Source: Flavobacteriaceae bacterium (GTDB lineage: Bacteria > Bacteroidota > Bacteroidia > Flavobacteriales > Flavobacteriaceae). Taken from it: a stretch of DNA of 64,000 bases. Positions 1 through 10,431 of the stretch are shown one piece after another (position 1 is the stretch's first letter; the number at the start of each line of letters is the position of its first letter). The stretch covers positions 16,954-80,953 of the forward strand of contig JABDMU010000029.1 in assembly GCA_013001285.1 (NCBI GenBank), in the 5' to 3' direction. A program made the position numbers and the translations under genes. A model generated the notes under the pieces. It did no database searches and was not told the origin of the DNA. It saw only the letters and a program-made list of their open reading frames with translations.

Positions 1-3000
1 ACCGCTTGGTTTGTTTTTCCATATCCTAAAGGAAAACCATTAAGATCACCATTTTCAAAGTTATTCGGATTGGTAAAGTCCACACCAGAACGTTCAGCCA
101 AACGTCTCGCGATAATCAATCTATTCACTCTAAATTCATCAAATGCTTCCGAGCTATTTTCGTCACTTGTACTAAACGCAGTACGGATTAAATTGGTTGA
201 TATATTGAAGTTCCCAAAAGTGTTTTGAATCAATGAATTATAGGTGTCACTGAAGCCGTCATTATTGGTATCTAGGGTGTTAAAATTCTCTGTGAAATTT
301 TCTGAATAAGAGCGCCCTCCAGTAAAATCGATCTTGAGATCGTTCAAAGGTTCAACTCCAATGGCATAGTCTAAATTACTATTATGAACTTCTGAATATT
401 GTTGATTGAACTCAGGAAATACGGTTAACCACCCGTTACGAGCAGCAACTTGTCTTATATCACGCTGACTTCCGAAAGTAAATCCGAAAGTAGGTTTTAA
501 GGTCCCAATAAAACCAGGTGTTTGTAAATATCCTGGCAGAAAGGTTCCGTTATTTTCGGAATAATTAAATTGCACCCGTTTCACCATGGTTAGAACATCA
601 ACCATGGTATTAAATACCTTACTCGTTTTCTTTGGTGGTGGTTGTGTAGTGTTTCCTTGTGGGTTGCCTGTTGCAGGAGGCCCTCCACCTTTTCGAGGCG
701 TTCTCCCTGATGTTGAAGTTCGTTTTACCAGTCCAAGATAACGGTATAATTTCGCCATATCTAAAGTGGTATTCAAATTATGTGTATTGGCATTTTGAAC
801 TGTATTTCCTAAATTATAAAACGTCGTGTTTCCACTTTCATCTGTAATAGGTAAATTACCAAAAAGATCAGATCCCTTTTGCCACTGAAAATCTCCCGTA
901 TAGCCATAAGTTGCCCTTATAAAACTAAATGTTGGTATCTTATTTATTGGGATCTCATAATTTATTCCAAGTTGTTGAAACTGCCTATTTGGGTCTCCAA
1001 AATCAAAGAAACCATCCCATATTCCGAGAGTAGGGTCTTGCTCTCCATTTAAAATATCATCAACAAAATAATTTCTTACGATGTTATTATTTGCTGCTGT
1101 GAAGTTTAAGTTCAAAGCATCAGTAATATCATAGTTGATGGTATATTGAAAATCAAAAGTGTAATTTCTTCGAAACAATTCTTCAATCGAAATATTGTCG
1201 CCACCTAGATCGATCTCTCTAAATTTTTGGCTATTAAATTGTCTTACGAAATCTGTGTTAAGTGTAAAACTCGTTGGCAAAAGATTGAAGTTGAAATCTT
1301 TTAATATTTTTAAATACTTCCCTCTGAACAAAGAATCATTTTCTTTAAATGGTTCAATTTTAATCGGATCAAAACTATGCGTATAATTGGCGCCAACCCT
1401 TAAGTTTTGATCTAATGAGCGCTCTATTTCAAAATCGCGATGCTCAATTTGATTATAGGAATAATTAAATGTGAAGTTCTCCACATCGTAAAAACGTGGT
1501 GTTTTATCACCTGTTCTTTGTTTTCTAATACCAATAAAATTGATGCTTTGTCGCTTCGTATAGTCTTCAGATTGCCTTAAAATAGCATCGCGTTCGTCAT
1601 TACTTGTTGCTGTATCTAATCTGCTTTGAAGCTTAACATCTTTATATTGTTGGTCATATTCAGGAGTGATCAATTCTTCGCTTTGTCCGTAATTGAATGG
1701 GATTTGAATCCCCCATTTTTTCGGTAGTAATTGGCCGAGATTTATATTGGTAACAACATCATATTGCTTGATATCTTCACGGCTTCTTTCATTTGGTCCT
1801 TGCTCAATGGTTCCAAAACCAGTAGTGCTTTGTCTTCCTGTGGCGCTAATATTCATGAAGTCAGCAATATTCGAATCCATACTTACAACTGCTGCCCAAC
1901 CACCTTCATTATCCATATCTGAAAGGCGTAATTCATTAAACCAGACTTGACCACATACGTCCATGTTATCATCACGAACATTTTTTACACCAACCATTAA
2001 CGTTCTAACATCACCAAAATTAGGATTTCCTTTTATGGCTACACGTTGTTGTCCGATAACATGAGGTGAAAATTCAGGCACTGGATTTTCATCGAGTCCA
2101 CCATCGATCACATTATAATATGTTGGATCTTCATTTGAAAGTGATCCGGCTAGAATCCCTATCGATTTTATTTTTTCAAGTACTTCAATAGGAAGATCGA
2201 TTTCATTCACATTGGGCCAGACACTTTCAGGGTCTAAGGAAGAGCCAACTGAAACTTGAAGGGGCACCTCTATTTGGTAAAAGTTTTGGGTAAAGTCATT
2301 ACCCATTCTAATAAAACCTACCATATCACCATCAGTCAGTCCAGGTGTGTCACCTTCTTCGGCGTGAATAAACATGCGTAATTTTTTAAATTGACGCATG
2401 TCAACGTTAATATTTTTAAAGACAGCTCTAGAATCTTCTGGCTCAAGTTCACAAGCATTAACAACAAGAGATTGTTCATTTTGTCTTACAATGGTATTGT
2501 TATTGTTGAGTTGTTCGCGCTCAACTCCTGGAGGAGAAACATAACTCCCATCGTTTTCTTGAATTCCAATGATCCCTACCGAAAATTCAGTGTTATCATT
2601 ATCATTATTTGGTTCATCATCAAGTGCCAATCTGTATCGTCTCCAATCACTTCTAACGAGGTCAAGTGTGGCAAAACGCAACACTGTATTTTGATTGAAT
2701 TCTTTTAAAAAGAGTCGTGCAAATCGAATAGATCTAAAATCAGAAATACCTCCAATTTGATCTGTTGGTTCGGCCAATGGAATTCTAAACTGATACCATT
2801 TTGTAGTTGCATTATCCCCATTTGGCAAAGACACTGTCCCCTCTTTTCTGTCGACTATATACACATTATTGAGATCAGCCAAACTCGCCGGAGTGATATC
2901 CATTTCATACTCGAAATAACTATCAATGGTATTCATGGTATTATCTCTATTGATATCTTCAACGTCAGGCTGAGTGGTTGATCCACGATTTGTATCGGTA

Positions 3001-6000
3001 AAAGTATCAGGAGAATTTCCTTCTAGCCCATTATATTGTTTATAACGCTCAAAAATATTTCCTTCAGTATTTAGAAAATAAGTATAGTTATCATTTGAAG
3101 GATCATCTAAGAGTTGGTAATCCCCAAAATCAGCATTTAAAGCAGGGTTCTTTTCATCATCATCACTGTAGCCATCATAACCAACATCTTGATTACTTCG
3201 TTCTTGTCCTAACGTCGAAAAAGCATATATCAAAGATTGGTTTTGAGGATAAACCGTTTCATAATCTCCAGGCGGAAGTACACCAATGACATTACCGTCT
3301 TCAGGTAATCCGTTCTCATATAATTTTCGACCATCACGCAGTACATCTTCAGAAATATTTCCAAGGTTGATCGTAAGTTTTCCACCTGGGTTGGCTGGGT
3401 TATCCAAGAAAGGATCTAATAACCAAAATTCGATGTATTCAACATTAGATTGCTCAAAATCTGTTGAGGTTAATTGTCTTGTTATCCCGGCCCAGGCTGT
3501 ATTTGGATCTTGTCCGTTAACAGAAGCTGGATCGTAATTGTAAGGTCCTCTTTCATTTGGATAATAAACAAGATCAAGAGCATTAATAATAGTTGTTTGT
3601 CCTTGAACAAGATCGACTTGAGGAAATATTTCATCAATAAAAACACGTCGCGTATACAAATCAGAAATATCATCATCTGTGATGCCGCTAGGGCGTTGAT
3701 TGCTATAAAAAATTGGATCCACAGAATACCAGTTTAAAAAAGCACGATCATATCCACTTTCAATTCCTAAAACATCGTTTCCTGCATTCCCAACACCCTG
3801 AGGTCTACTCGATAAGAACCATGATTGTGGTGATAAAAGATCGATGGCGTTTTGAGTGCCTTCAAAATCATCTACATAAGAGGTTGCTTCACCTTGAAAG
3901 TTGGTGCCTTTTGGCGAACCTGGTAAGAGATAAGCAAACTCACCTCGAACTGAGAGATTTGAAGCTACATCGGTATCTATATTTGGCAATTTGTTCACCA
4001 ATCGTGATAAAAATGGGACTTCAGTTGAGAAGTTTCCATTAAAACCAAAAATTGAATTGTTTATTGGTTCTGTTCCCAAGTTTGCTTTTTGGGTAATTGG
4101 TCTTTCATTTAAGTTGAGGTAGGTAGCTCCTAAAACAAAATTTTCATTGAACTGGTGTTCAACATTTATACCTGAAAAACGTCTGGTTTGCTGACCAAAA
4201 ACCGCATTATTTTCAACAGATATTTGAATTGGTGTATTAGATGCCTGAAGTGCTGGGTCTAGTATTTGAACGGTTCCTATTTGGTAATTGACCGTATAAT
4301 CTACACCTTCAACTAGTACGCGTCCACCAGCTGTTACTTTCACCGATCCTCTGGGTACGTTAAAGGCTCCAATAGGAATTCCTGAACCCCCTTCAGATTT
4401 GTAACGTCCTTTAATTTGAAATTTATTCTTTTCGCCGTCCTCTAATGCAGCAGTTTTGGTTTGTTTGTATAATTTATCATATACGTATTTGACCTGATTG
4501 TCATTATATTGTGCTGTATCTTCATAATCGGCTGCATTATCAGAAGGATTATTATCGATGTCTAACTTATCGAAAAGGAAACGTCCAAAAGGTTCAACTT
4601 TAGTGAAAACGATCTTACCATATTGTTGGAAGACAGTTATCCCAGGAACAAAATCGAAAAAGCCATCACCATTGGTTTGAGGGTCATTATTAAAATTTAA
4701 TCTATCAAAATTAAATACCCTCAGCAGCGGTGTTTCCTGAAGCGGATCTTCTGTTGGCCCTGGATCAGGAAAAGGCGTACCGTCAACCGGTGTAATATAA
4801 TTAAGCGGTGATGATTCGGTATAAAAAATATTTAATCTGAAATCCTCCTGACTGAGTTGAAATGCTCCAGTATCATAAATATTCTTCATCATAAGATCCC
4901 AAATTGGCTGGTCTACATTGGTCACCGCACTCTTCAGCATTTTAACAATGAGGTTATTGTTATTGATGATTTGAATCCCATTATTATCATTGCTGACCTC
5001 AGTTGCATCGACACCATCATTAGCAAACTCTCCAACTTGGTACACCTCATTTCCAACTGTAAACTGAAACGCAACAGCAAGGATCTCGTCATTTTGCAAT
5101 CGTTGATTTAAGGAAATATAACCTAATTGAGTATCTAATGTATATTCTTGCCCTTGTTGAAGTTTACGTGCATTTTCAAGTTTCCCATAATCAAATCCTT
5201 CATTGACGCCAGGCACTAAAATTCCTGATTGCACCGTTGCTATATCTCGCACAAGATCGGTGAGTTGTGATCCTGCGCCACCTACATTAGTCGGATCGAA
5301 AGCGTTGTTGCCGTTATCTGGCAATGCATTGGGTCCTGCAAACACATTTACTGCCGATCCTGTGACACCAGATTCTCCCAAATCTTGGAAAGCCACGACA
5401 TTTCTTACATTATCGGTTTGGTTATTTCTATTGGTCACCCATACCTCGATACGCGTTACTTGGACATTAGAGTTGATAAATGGGTAGTTCAATAAAGCCT
5501 TATCATATTGGTCTCTAAAATATTGCGCTAAGAAAAAATGTCTGTTTTCGTCGTATTCCAGGCCAAAGAAATCAAATTCTTCAAGAGTGCCACCTCCTTG
5601 TGCTACTACAGTACGTGATTGTGATTTTTGTTCAGAAAAAATACCTGTGATCTTGGTTTTTCCAAATTGAAGTTCGGTTTTTACACCAAATAAACTTTGT
5701 GCTCCTGTAATAAGCGAGCTATTTAATGGCATGCTGACGTTACCAACTTCAATCTTTTGAATGATATCATCCTCAGTTGGTGTGTATTCTAATTTTATCA
5801 GGTTTTGAAAATCGAAAGTCGATTGAGTATCATAGGTGGCAGTCACTTGTAATCGAGTTCCAACCTTTCCGAGAAGACTTAAGCTAATTCTTTGATCAAA
5901 ATCGAAGGTGAAATTACTTCGGTTTCTAGGGCTAAATGAAGGATTGTCCTGTTTGGTAAATAGTACGCCAAGGTCCATTTCTACTGTACCTTGCGGTATG

Positions 6001-6440
6001 ACTTCTATCGTATTTCCGCCAAAAATAGATTCGAAAAAACTCGAATTAACATAAAATTCCGGGATTAAATTTTTCTGAAGTTCTTCTGACCCTTCCTTTT
6101 TTCCATCTTTAGCATCGATCTTTTGCTTGTAATAATTTCTTAGGCTTTCCTCTAGCACTAATTGTCTGTATTCTTCAGGCGTTAAAATTATGGGATAATT
6201 AATGTTGAAATTACCAATGGTCTCAGTATATATATATCGGTTTGTAACGGGGTCATACGTGTATTTTGAAACAATACTACTAGGATTTGGTAGGCTTAAA
6301 TTGCCAAAAGCATAGCCTGTACTTGTGGAATCCTGTTCAGTTTCTTGACCATAAACAGTTGCTCCCATGACAAACATGAGAACTAGAAGCACATAAGTTG
6401 AAATAGTTTTTGTAAAAATATCGTTGGTTATAATATTCAA
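1..6440 (-). CDS. sprA: SprA, outer-membrane translocon of the type IX secretion system (3' end cut by window)
   Basis: SprA is the very large outer-membrane channel through which type IX secretion clients pass; it is needed for gliding in flavobacteria. Reading the minus strand from about 6440 gives a long open frame that runs off the left edge, about 2,146 codons; the family is usually about 2,400 residues, so the C-terminus is missing. After a hydrophobic signal ending in VYGQE, stretches such as FGKTKITGIFSEQ, PLLRVFNFDRLN and YVDDFEGTQ are typical SprA sequence. The only plausible start is TTG at 6440: the in-frame ATGs at about 6377 and 6368 would cut the signal peptide short, and the ruvA stop lies in the same frame just upstream. 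It follows ruvA by 6 bases, so the two are probably co-transcribed. I checked the frame in many stretches, not every codon. Confidence 0.93.
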   Translation of the reverse strand, partial: MNIITNDIFTKTISTYVLLVLMFVMGATVYGQETEQDSTSTGYAFGNLSLPNPSSIVSKYTYDPVTNRYIYTETIGNFNINYPIILTPEEYRQLVLEESLRNYYKQKIDAKDGKKEGSEELQKNLIPEFYVNSSFFESIFGGNTIEVIPQGTVEMDLGVLFTKQDNPSFSPRNRSNFTFDFDQRISLSLLGKVGTRLQVTATYDTQSTFDFQNLIKLEYTPTEDDIIQKIEVGNVSMPLNSSLITGAQSLFGVKTELQFGKTKITGIFSEQKSQSRTVVAQGGGTLEEFDFFGLEYDENRHFFLAQYFRDQYDKALLNYPFINSNVQVTRIEVWVTNRNNQTDNVRNVVAFQDLGESGVTGSAVNVFAGPNALPDNGNNAFDPTNVGGAGSQLTDLVRDIATVQSGILVPGVNEGFDYGKLENARKLQQGQEYTLDTQLGYISLNQRLQNDEILAVAFQFTVGNEVYQVGEFANDGVDATEVSNDNNGIQIINNNNLIVKMLKSAVTNVDQPIWDLMMKNIYDTGAFQLSQEDFRLNIFYTESSPLNYITPVDGTPFPDPGPTEDPLQETPLLRVFNFDRLNFNNDPQTNGDGFFDFVPGITVFQQYGKIVFTKVEPFGRFLFDKLDIDNNPSDNAADYEDTAQYNDNQVKYVYDKLYKQTKTAALEDGEKNKFQIKGRYKSEGGSGIPIGAFNVPRGSVKVTAGGRVLVEGVDYTVNYQIGTVQILDPALQASNTPIQISVENNAVFGQQTRRFSGINVEHQFNENFVLGATYLNLNERPITQKANLGTEPINNSIFGFNGNFSTEVPFLSRLVNKLPNIDTDVASNLSVRGEFAYLLPGSPKGTNFQGEATSYVDDFEGTQNAIDLLSPQSWFLSSRPQGVGNAGNDVLGIESGYDRAFLNWYSVDPIFYSNQRPSGITDDDISDLYTRRVFIDEIFPQVDLVQGQTTIINALDLVYYPNERGPYNYDPASVNGQDPNTAWAGITRQLTSTDFEQSNVEYIEFWLLDPFLDNPANPGGKLTINLGNISEDVLRDGRKLYENGLPEDGNVIGVLPPGDYETVYPQNQSLIYAFSTLGQERSNQDVGYDGYSDDDEKNPALNADFGDYQLLDDPSNDNYTYFLNTEGNIFERYKQYNGLEGNSPDTFTDTNRGSTTQPDVEDINRDNTMNTIDSYFEYEMDITPASLADLNNVYIVDRKEGTVSLPNGDNATTKWYQFRIPLAEPTDQIGGISDFRSIRFARLFLKEFNQNTVLRFATLDLVRSDWRRYRLALDDEPNNDNDNTEFSVGIIGIQENDGSYVSPPGVEREQLNNNNTIVRQNEQSLVVNACELEPEDSRAVFKNINVDMRQFKKLRMFIHAEEGDTPGLTDGDMVGFIRMGNDFTQNFYQIEVPLQVSVGSSLDPESVWPNVNEIDLPIEVLEKIKSIGILAGSLSNEDPTYYNVIDGGLDENPVPEFSPHVIGQQRVAIKGNPNFGDVRTLMVGVKNVRDDNMDVCGQVWFNELRLSDMDNEGGWAAVVSMDSNIADFMNISATGRQSTTGFGTIEQGPNERSREDIKQYDVVTNINLGQLLPKKWGIQIPFNYGQSEELITPEYDQQYKDVKLQSRLDTATSNDERDAILRQSEDYTKRQSINFIGIRKQRTGDKTPRFYDVENFTFNYSYNQIEHRDFEIERSLDQNLRVGANYTHSFDPIKIEPFKENDSLFRGKYLKILKDFNFNLLPTSFTLNTDFVRQFNSQKFREIDLGGDNISIEELFRRNYTFDFQYTINYDITDALNLNFTAANNNIVRNYFVDDILNGEQDPTLGIWDGFFDFGDPNRQFQQLGINYEIPINKIPTFSFIRATYGYTGDFQWQKGSDLFGNLPITDESGNTTFYNLGNTVQNANTHNLNTTLDMAKLYRYLGLVKRTSTSGRTPRKGGGPPATGNPQGNTTQPPPKKTSKVFNTMVDVLTMVKRVQFNYSENNGTFLPGYLQTPGFIGTLKPTFGFTFGSQRDIRQVAARNGWLTVFPEFNQQYSEVHNSNLDYAIGVEPLNDLKIDFTGGRSYSENFTENFNTLDTNNDGFSDTYNSLIQNTFGNFNISTNLIRTAFSTSDENSSEAFDEFRVNRLIIARRLAERSGVDFTNPNNFENGDLNGFPLGYGKTNQA

Positions 6441-6446
6441 AATATG

Positions 6447-7028
6447 TTATAAATTTTTTAAGGCCTGCTTTATAATTATTTCTGCACTGGCTTCTGGTTG
6501 GGCAGATACAATTTTGTCCACAACACGTTCGGACTGCTTTTTAGCAAATCCTAAAACCTCTAAAGCAGATAACGCCTCATCTTTATTAGTATTGTTCACA
6601 GATAGAGATGCTTCGTCAATTTGATAAACTTTTAAAATCTTATCCTTTAAATCAATTATCACACGTTGAGCTGTTTTTAGCCCAATACCTTTAACAGATT
6701 GGATCAAGGCAACATCTTCAGAAGCAATTCCTTCCTTCACTTGATCGGGAGTTAATGAAGACAACATGGTTCTTGCCGTATTGGCTCCAATACCACTAAC
6801 TGAGATCAAAAGTCGAAATATTTCTCGTTCAACTAAGGAAGCAAAACCAAATAATGTATGGGCATCTTCTCTAACTTGAAAATGAGTAAATAATTTTAGG
6901 TTTTCTTGATCTGGAATTTGAGAATACGTATGCAGAGAAATGTTAAGAAAATATCCAACGCCATTTACATCGATCACAACATTGGTAGGATTTTTTTCTG
7001 TGAGCTTTCCCTGAATATGTGTTATCAT
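6447..7028 (-). CDS. ruvA: Holliday junction DNA helicase subunit RuvA
   Basis: RuvA binds four-way DNA junctions as a tetramer and loads the RuvB motor for branch migration during recombinational repair. The 193 residues match the usual length. The N-terminal OB-fold begins MITHIQGKL. Two helix-hairpin-helix motifs follow, SGIGANTA near residue 75 and KGIGLKTA near residue 110, and the C-terminal RuvB-binding domain (ALEVLGF) closes the protein. It sits between maeB (74 bases upstream) and sprA (6 bases downstream). ruvB lies about 6 kb away in a different transcription unit rather than beside ruvA. The ATG at 7028 gives the canonical N-terminus. Confidence 0.97.
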   Translation of the reverse strand: MITHIQGKLTEKNPTNVVIDVNGVGYFLNISLHTYSQIPDQENLKLFTHFQVREDAHTLFGFASLVEREIFRLLISVSGIGANTARTMLSSLTPDQVKEGIASEDVALIQSVKGIGLKTAQRVIIDLKDKILKVYQIDEASLSVNNTNKDEALSALEVLGFAKKQSERVVDKIVSAQPEASAEIIIKQALKNL

Positions 7029-7102
7029 TAACTTTTAATTGTTATCGAATCAAATGTAATAAAATTATTATACATTCTAACGTGATTTTCTAACTGAAAA
7101 AC

Positions 7103-9388
7103 CTAGTTAATTGCGCTTCTTTTTTGCTTTTTTTGAGCATCAATTACGGCAATTGCGGTCATGTTTACAATTTCATCAACACTGGCGTCTAATTGTAAAA
7201 TATGGACTGGCTTCTTCAACCCCATCATTATTGGACCAATATTATCAGCTTTATTTAATTCCTTTAGGAGTTTATAGGTGATGTTTGCTGAATCTAAATT
7301 TGGAAATACTAGGGTATTCACTTTATGTCCGGCTAATTTCGAAAAAGGAAAAACATCTTCACGCATTTCATTGTTCAAGGCAAAATCGGTTTGAAGTTCT
7401 CCATCGATTTTCAACTCTGGAAAATTCTCATGTAAATAGGAAACTGCTCTTCGTACTTTAGAGGCATTATTATGAACAGAAGATCCGAAATTTGAATAGG
7501 AGACCATAGCCATGACAGGTTCCATACCGAACATACGAACAGTTAATGCAGTCATTTGGGCAATTTTTACGAGATCTTCTGATGAAGGATCAATATTTAT
7601 GGAAGTATCACTTAAAAAAAGTGGACCGCGATCAGTCATTAAAAGATTTGTTGTTGCGATTCGTGTTGCACCTTCATCCAATCCAATTAATTCTAATATT
7701 GGCTTTACTACTGTAGGGTAAGCACGAGAAAATCCAGTTACTAAAGCATCGGCGTCTCCTTCATTGACCATCATTGCAGCATAATAATTACGCTCTCTCA
7801 TTAGTTTTTTTGCTGAAATTAGGGTAATCCCTCGTCTTTTTCGTTGTTGCCAATAGACTTCAGCATATTTATCTTTTCTAGCCTCTTCCTCGTCGCTTTT
7901 AGGGTCAATAATAGGAACTTCGGCTTCAAATTCTATTTCTTCCTTCAGCTTTTCAATAGTCTTACGGCGACCCAATAAAATAGGAATTGCTATGCCTTCT
8001 TCATATACAATTTGAGCTGCTCTTAATACATTTAAATGATCAGCTTCCGCAAAAACCACACGTTTTGGATTACGTTTTGCTCGGTTATGCATTAAACGTA
8101 CAATTTTGTTGTCTCCGCCAAGGCGCTGTAAAAGCGATTCGGTGTAAACCTCCCAATCTTGAATAGGCTCTGTAGCAACACCACTTTCAATAGCGGCTTT
8201 TGCAACTGCAGGTGGAACAACACCAATCAACCTCGGGTCAAACGGTTTTGGTATAATGTAATCCTTCCCAAAGGTTAAACGTGTTTCTGCGTAAGCAACA
8301 TTAACCTGCTCCGGAACTGGTTCTTTAGCCAAATTGGCCAAAGCGATTACGGCTGCTTTTTTCATAGCCTCGTTTATGGCAGTTGCACGAACGTCAAGAG
8401 CTCCTCTAAATATAAAGGGAAATCCAAGTACATTATTCACTTGATTTGGATGATCACTTCGCCCACTGGCCATGATAATATCCTCTCTTGTGTTTAATGC
8501 AAGATTATATTCAATTTCCGGATCTGGATTGGCCATGGCGAAAACAATAGGATCTTTAGCCATAGATTTCAGCATCTCGGGTGTGACAATATCAGGAGCC
8601 GATAGGCCTATAAAGACATCGGCATTTTTCATGGCTTCATTTAAGGTGTCAATACGTCTAGAAGTCGCAAATTCGGATTTTTGCTTACTTAGGGATTCAC
8701 GATCATCTCTTATCACGCCTTGGCTATCAAGCATCACCATGTTCTCCTTTTTCGCACCAAAGGATTTATACAATCTTGAGCAAGAAATGGCAGCTGCTCC
8801 TGCGCCACTAACTACAATCTTGACGTCTTCAATTTTCTTATCGGCTATTTCAAGCGCATTAATTAAAGCGGCACAGGATATTATTGCCGTTCCATGTTGG
8901 TCATCATGCATGACAGGAATATTTAATTCCTCTTTTAATCTTTTTTCAATTTCAAAAGCTTCAGGTGCCTTAATGTCTTCAAGATTAATCCCGCCAAATG
9001 TTGGTGCAATATTTTTAACCGTTTGGATAAACTCTTCTACATTTTCAGTGTCAATTTCTATATCGAATACATCAATATCAGCAAAGATTTTGAAGAGCAA
9101 CCCTTTGCCTTCCATTACAGGTTTTGAAGCCTCTGGGCCAATATTTCCTAAGCCAAGGACTGCGGTTCCATTAGAAATTACAGCCACAAGATTTCCTTTT
9201 GTAGTATACTTGTAGGCGTTAGATTTATCCTTTTCGATTTCCAAGCAAGGCTCTGCCACACCGGGAGAATAGGCTAAAGAAAGATCTCTTTGTGTTGCAT
9301 ATTTCTTTGTTGGAACAACTTTAATTTTTCCAGGCACTGGTTTGGCGTGATAGTTCAGGGCTTCGGAACGTCGTATTGGCTTGCTCAT
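7103..9388 (-). CDS. maeB: NADP-dependent malic enzyme with phosphotransacetylase-like C-terminal domain
   Basis: This enzyme decarboxylates malate oxidatively to pyruvate, supplying NADPH and linking the TCA cycle to pyruvate. At 761 residues it has the long MaeB architecture: a malic enzyme domain with LAYSPGVAEPCL near residue 37, a nucleotide-binding fold with VVSGAGAAAISC near residue 190, and, from about residue 430, a phosphate acetyltransferase-like domain (RVVFAEADH, TDRGPLFLSDTS). In characterised MaeB proteins this last domain is regulatory and binds acetyl-CoA rather than acting as a transacetylase; that role is inferred here. A Bacteroidota -7 box lies 29-36 bases upstream. ruvA and sprA follow on the same strand. 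Confidence 0.96.
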   Translation of the reverse strand: MSKPIRRSEALNYHAKPVPGKIKVVPTKKYATQRDLSLAYSPGVAEPCLEIEKDKSNAYKYTTKGNLVAVISNGTAVLGLGNIGPEASKPVMEGKGLLFKIFADIDVFDIEIDTENVEEFIQTVKNIAPTFGGINLEDIKAPEAFEIEKRLKEELNIPVMHDDQHGTAIISCAALINALEIADKKIEDVKIVVSGAGAAAISCSRLYKSFGAKKENMVMLDSQGVIRDDRESLSKQKSEFATSRRIDTLNEAMKNADVFIGLSAPDIVTPEMLKSMAKDPIVFAMANPDPEIEYNLALNTREDIIMASGRSDHPNQVNNVLGFPFIFRGALDVRATAINEAMKKAAVIALANLAKEPVPEQVNVAYAETRLTFGKDYIIPKPFDPRLIGVVPPAVAKAAIESGVATEPIQDWEVYTESLLQRLGGDNKIVRLMHNRAKRNPKRVVFAEADHLNVLRAAQIVYEEGIAIPILLGRRKTIEKLKEEIEFEAEVPIIDPKSDEEEARKDKYAEVYWQQRKRRGITLISAKKLMRERNYYAAMMVNEGDADALVTGFSRAYPTVVKPILELIGLDEGATRIATTNLLMTDRGPLFLSDTSINIDPSSEDLVKIAQMTALTVRMFGMEPVMAMVSYSNFGSSVHNNASKVRRAVSYLHENFPELKIDGELQTDFALNNEMREDVFPFSKLAGHKVNTLVFPNLDSANITYKLLKELNKADNIGPIMMGLKKPVHILQLDASVDEIVNMTAIAVIDAQKKQKRSAIN

Positions 9389-9416
9389 TGATTTTTTTTT
9401 CGTCTAGTTGAATTTA

Positions 9417-9424
9417 CAAAGGTA
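9417..9424 (-). promoter_or_regulatory. Putative -7 box of the maeB promoter
   Basis: The minus strand reads TACCTTTG, an exact match to the Bacteroidota -7 consensus TAnnTTTG, 29 bases before the maeB ATG. I see no clear -33 TTG at the right spacing, so this is a pattern call only. Confidence 0.5.
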
Positions 9425-9455
9425 AGAGGTTGTCTGAATTACAGAAATTTTGTTG

Positions 9456-10382
9456 CTATTCTTTTAAGAATTCGATATTTCTTTTAAGGCCAGAAAACTT
9501 CGTGCGCTTTACTGCACTTTTTTTAAATACTTTTGAAAATACTTCTTGACTGATCTCTTCCCAATCGTTTTTGGTCATGCTCAGAAGATCTGGATGCGGA
9601 TTGAACAAGGGTTCATTATGCGGTTTTGAAAATCGGTTCCAAGGGCAAACATCCTGACATATATCACAGCCAAACATCCAATCGTCAAATTTACCTTTAT
9701 AACTCTCTGGTAAATTCTCTTTTAATTCAATTGTGAAATAGGAAATGCATTTGCTTCCGTCAACTACATATTGATCTACAATAGCTTCCGTTGGGCAGGC
9801 ATCTATGCAGGCAGTACACGAACCACAATGGTCTGTGGTGGCCGAGTCGTATTCAAGATCAAGATCTACGATCAATTCCGCGATAAAATAGAATGAGCCT
9901 ACTTGTTGTGTCAACAAATTACTGTGTTTTCCAATCCATCCCATTCCGCTTTTTGCTGCCCATGCTTTATCCAGTACAGGTGCTGAATCTACAAAAGCAC
10001 GGCCATGGACTTCGCCAATTTCCTCTTGTATAAAATTTAGCAACTGCTTTAATTTGTCTTTAATCACAAAATGATAATCGGTACCATAGGCATACTTGCT
10101 TAGTTTTGGAGCTTCGGGATCTTTTTGTCCTTCGGAAGGGAAATAATTCAGCAACAAGGAAATGACGCTTTTAGAATCGGGGACGAGCAACGTCGGGTCA
10201 AGGCGTTTATCGAAATGGTTTTCCATATAAGACATTTCGCCATGCATATTCTTATTGAGCCAGTTTTCCAAACGCGGTGCTTCTTCTTCTAAAAATTCTG
10301 CTTTGCTAATACCGCATGACAAAAAACCGAGGCGTTTAGCTTCGGTTTTTATAAGTTGTGTATGTTTATTTCTTAATTGCAT
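9456..10382 (-). CDS. queG: Epoxyqueuosine reductase QueG
   Basis: QueG uses cobalamin and two [4Fe-4S] clusters to reduce epoxyqueuosine to queuosine at position 34 of tRNAs with GUN anticodons, the last step of queuosine synthesis. The 308-residue protein has the N-terminal DUF1730 region and then two ferredoxin-type cysteine clusters, [12 protein letters not shown] near residue 190 and [11 protein letters not shown] near residue 240. The second, with its PWN ending, is characteristic of the family. The start ATG at 10382 gives a normal N-terminus. It lies between a lipoprotein gene and maeB on the same strand, with 67 bases before maeB, and is not in a queuosine operon here. Confidence 0.95.
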   Translation of the reverse strand: MQLRNKHTQLIKTEAKRLGFLSCGISKAEFLEEEAPRLENWLNKNMHGEMSYMENHFDKRLDPTLLVPDSKSVISLLLNYFPSEGQKDPEAPKLSKYAYGTDYHFVIKDKLKQLLNFIQEEIGEVHGRAFVDSAPVLDKAWAAKSGMGWIGKHSNLLTQQVGSFYFIAELIVDLDLEYDSATTDHCGSCTACIDACPTEAIVDQYVVDGSKCISYFTIELKENLPESYKGKFDDWMFGCDICQDVCPWNRFSKPHNEPLFNPHPDLLSMTKNDWEEISQEVFSKVFKKSAVKRTKFSGLKRNIEFLKE

Positions 10383-10431
10383 TAACGATTTGTATCGCTA
10401 AGTTACAATTATCTATTAGAAATCGTTCATT

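Noticed and set aside
1..6400. Many plus-strand frames of 60-110 codons in the first 6 kb
   Set aside because: All lie antisense to the continuous sprA frame and none has a start context or domain of its own.
8472..9215. 247-codon open frame on the plus strand inside maeB
   Set aside because: It is fully antisense to a conserved malic enzyme domain, and its product has no recognisable features; low-complexity composition follows from the codon use of maeB.
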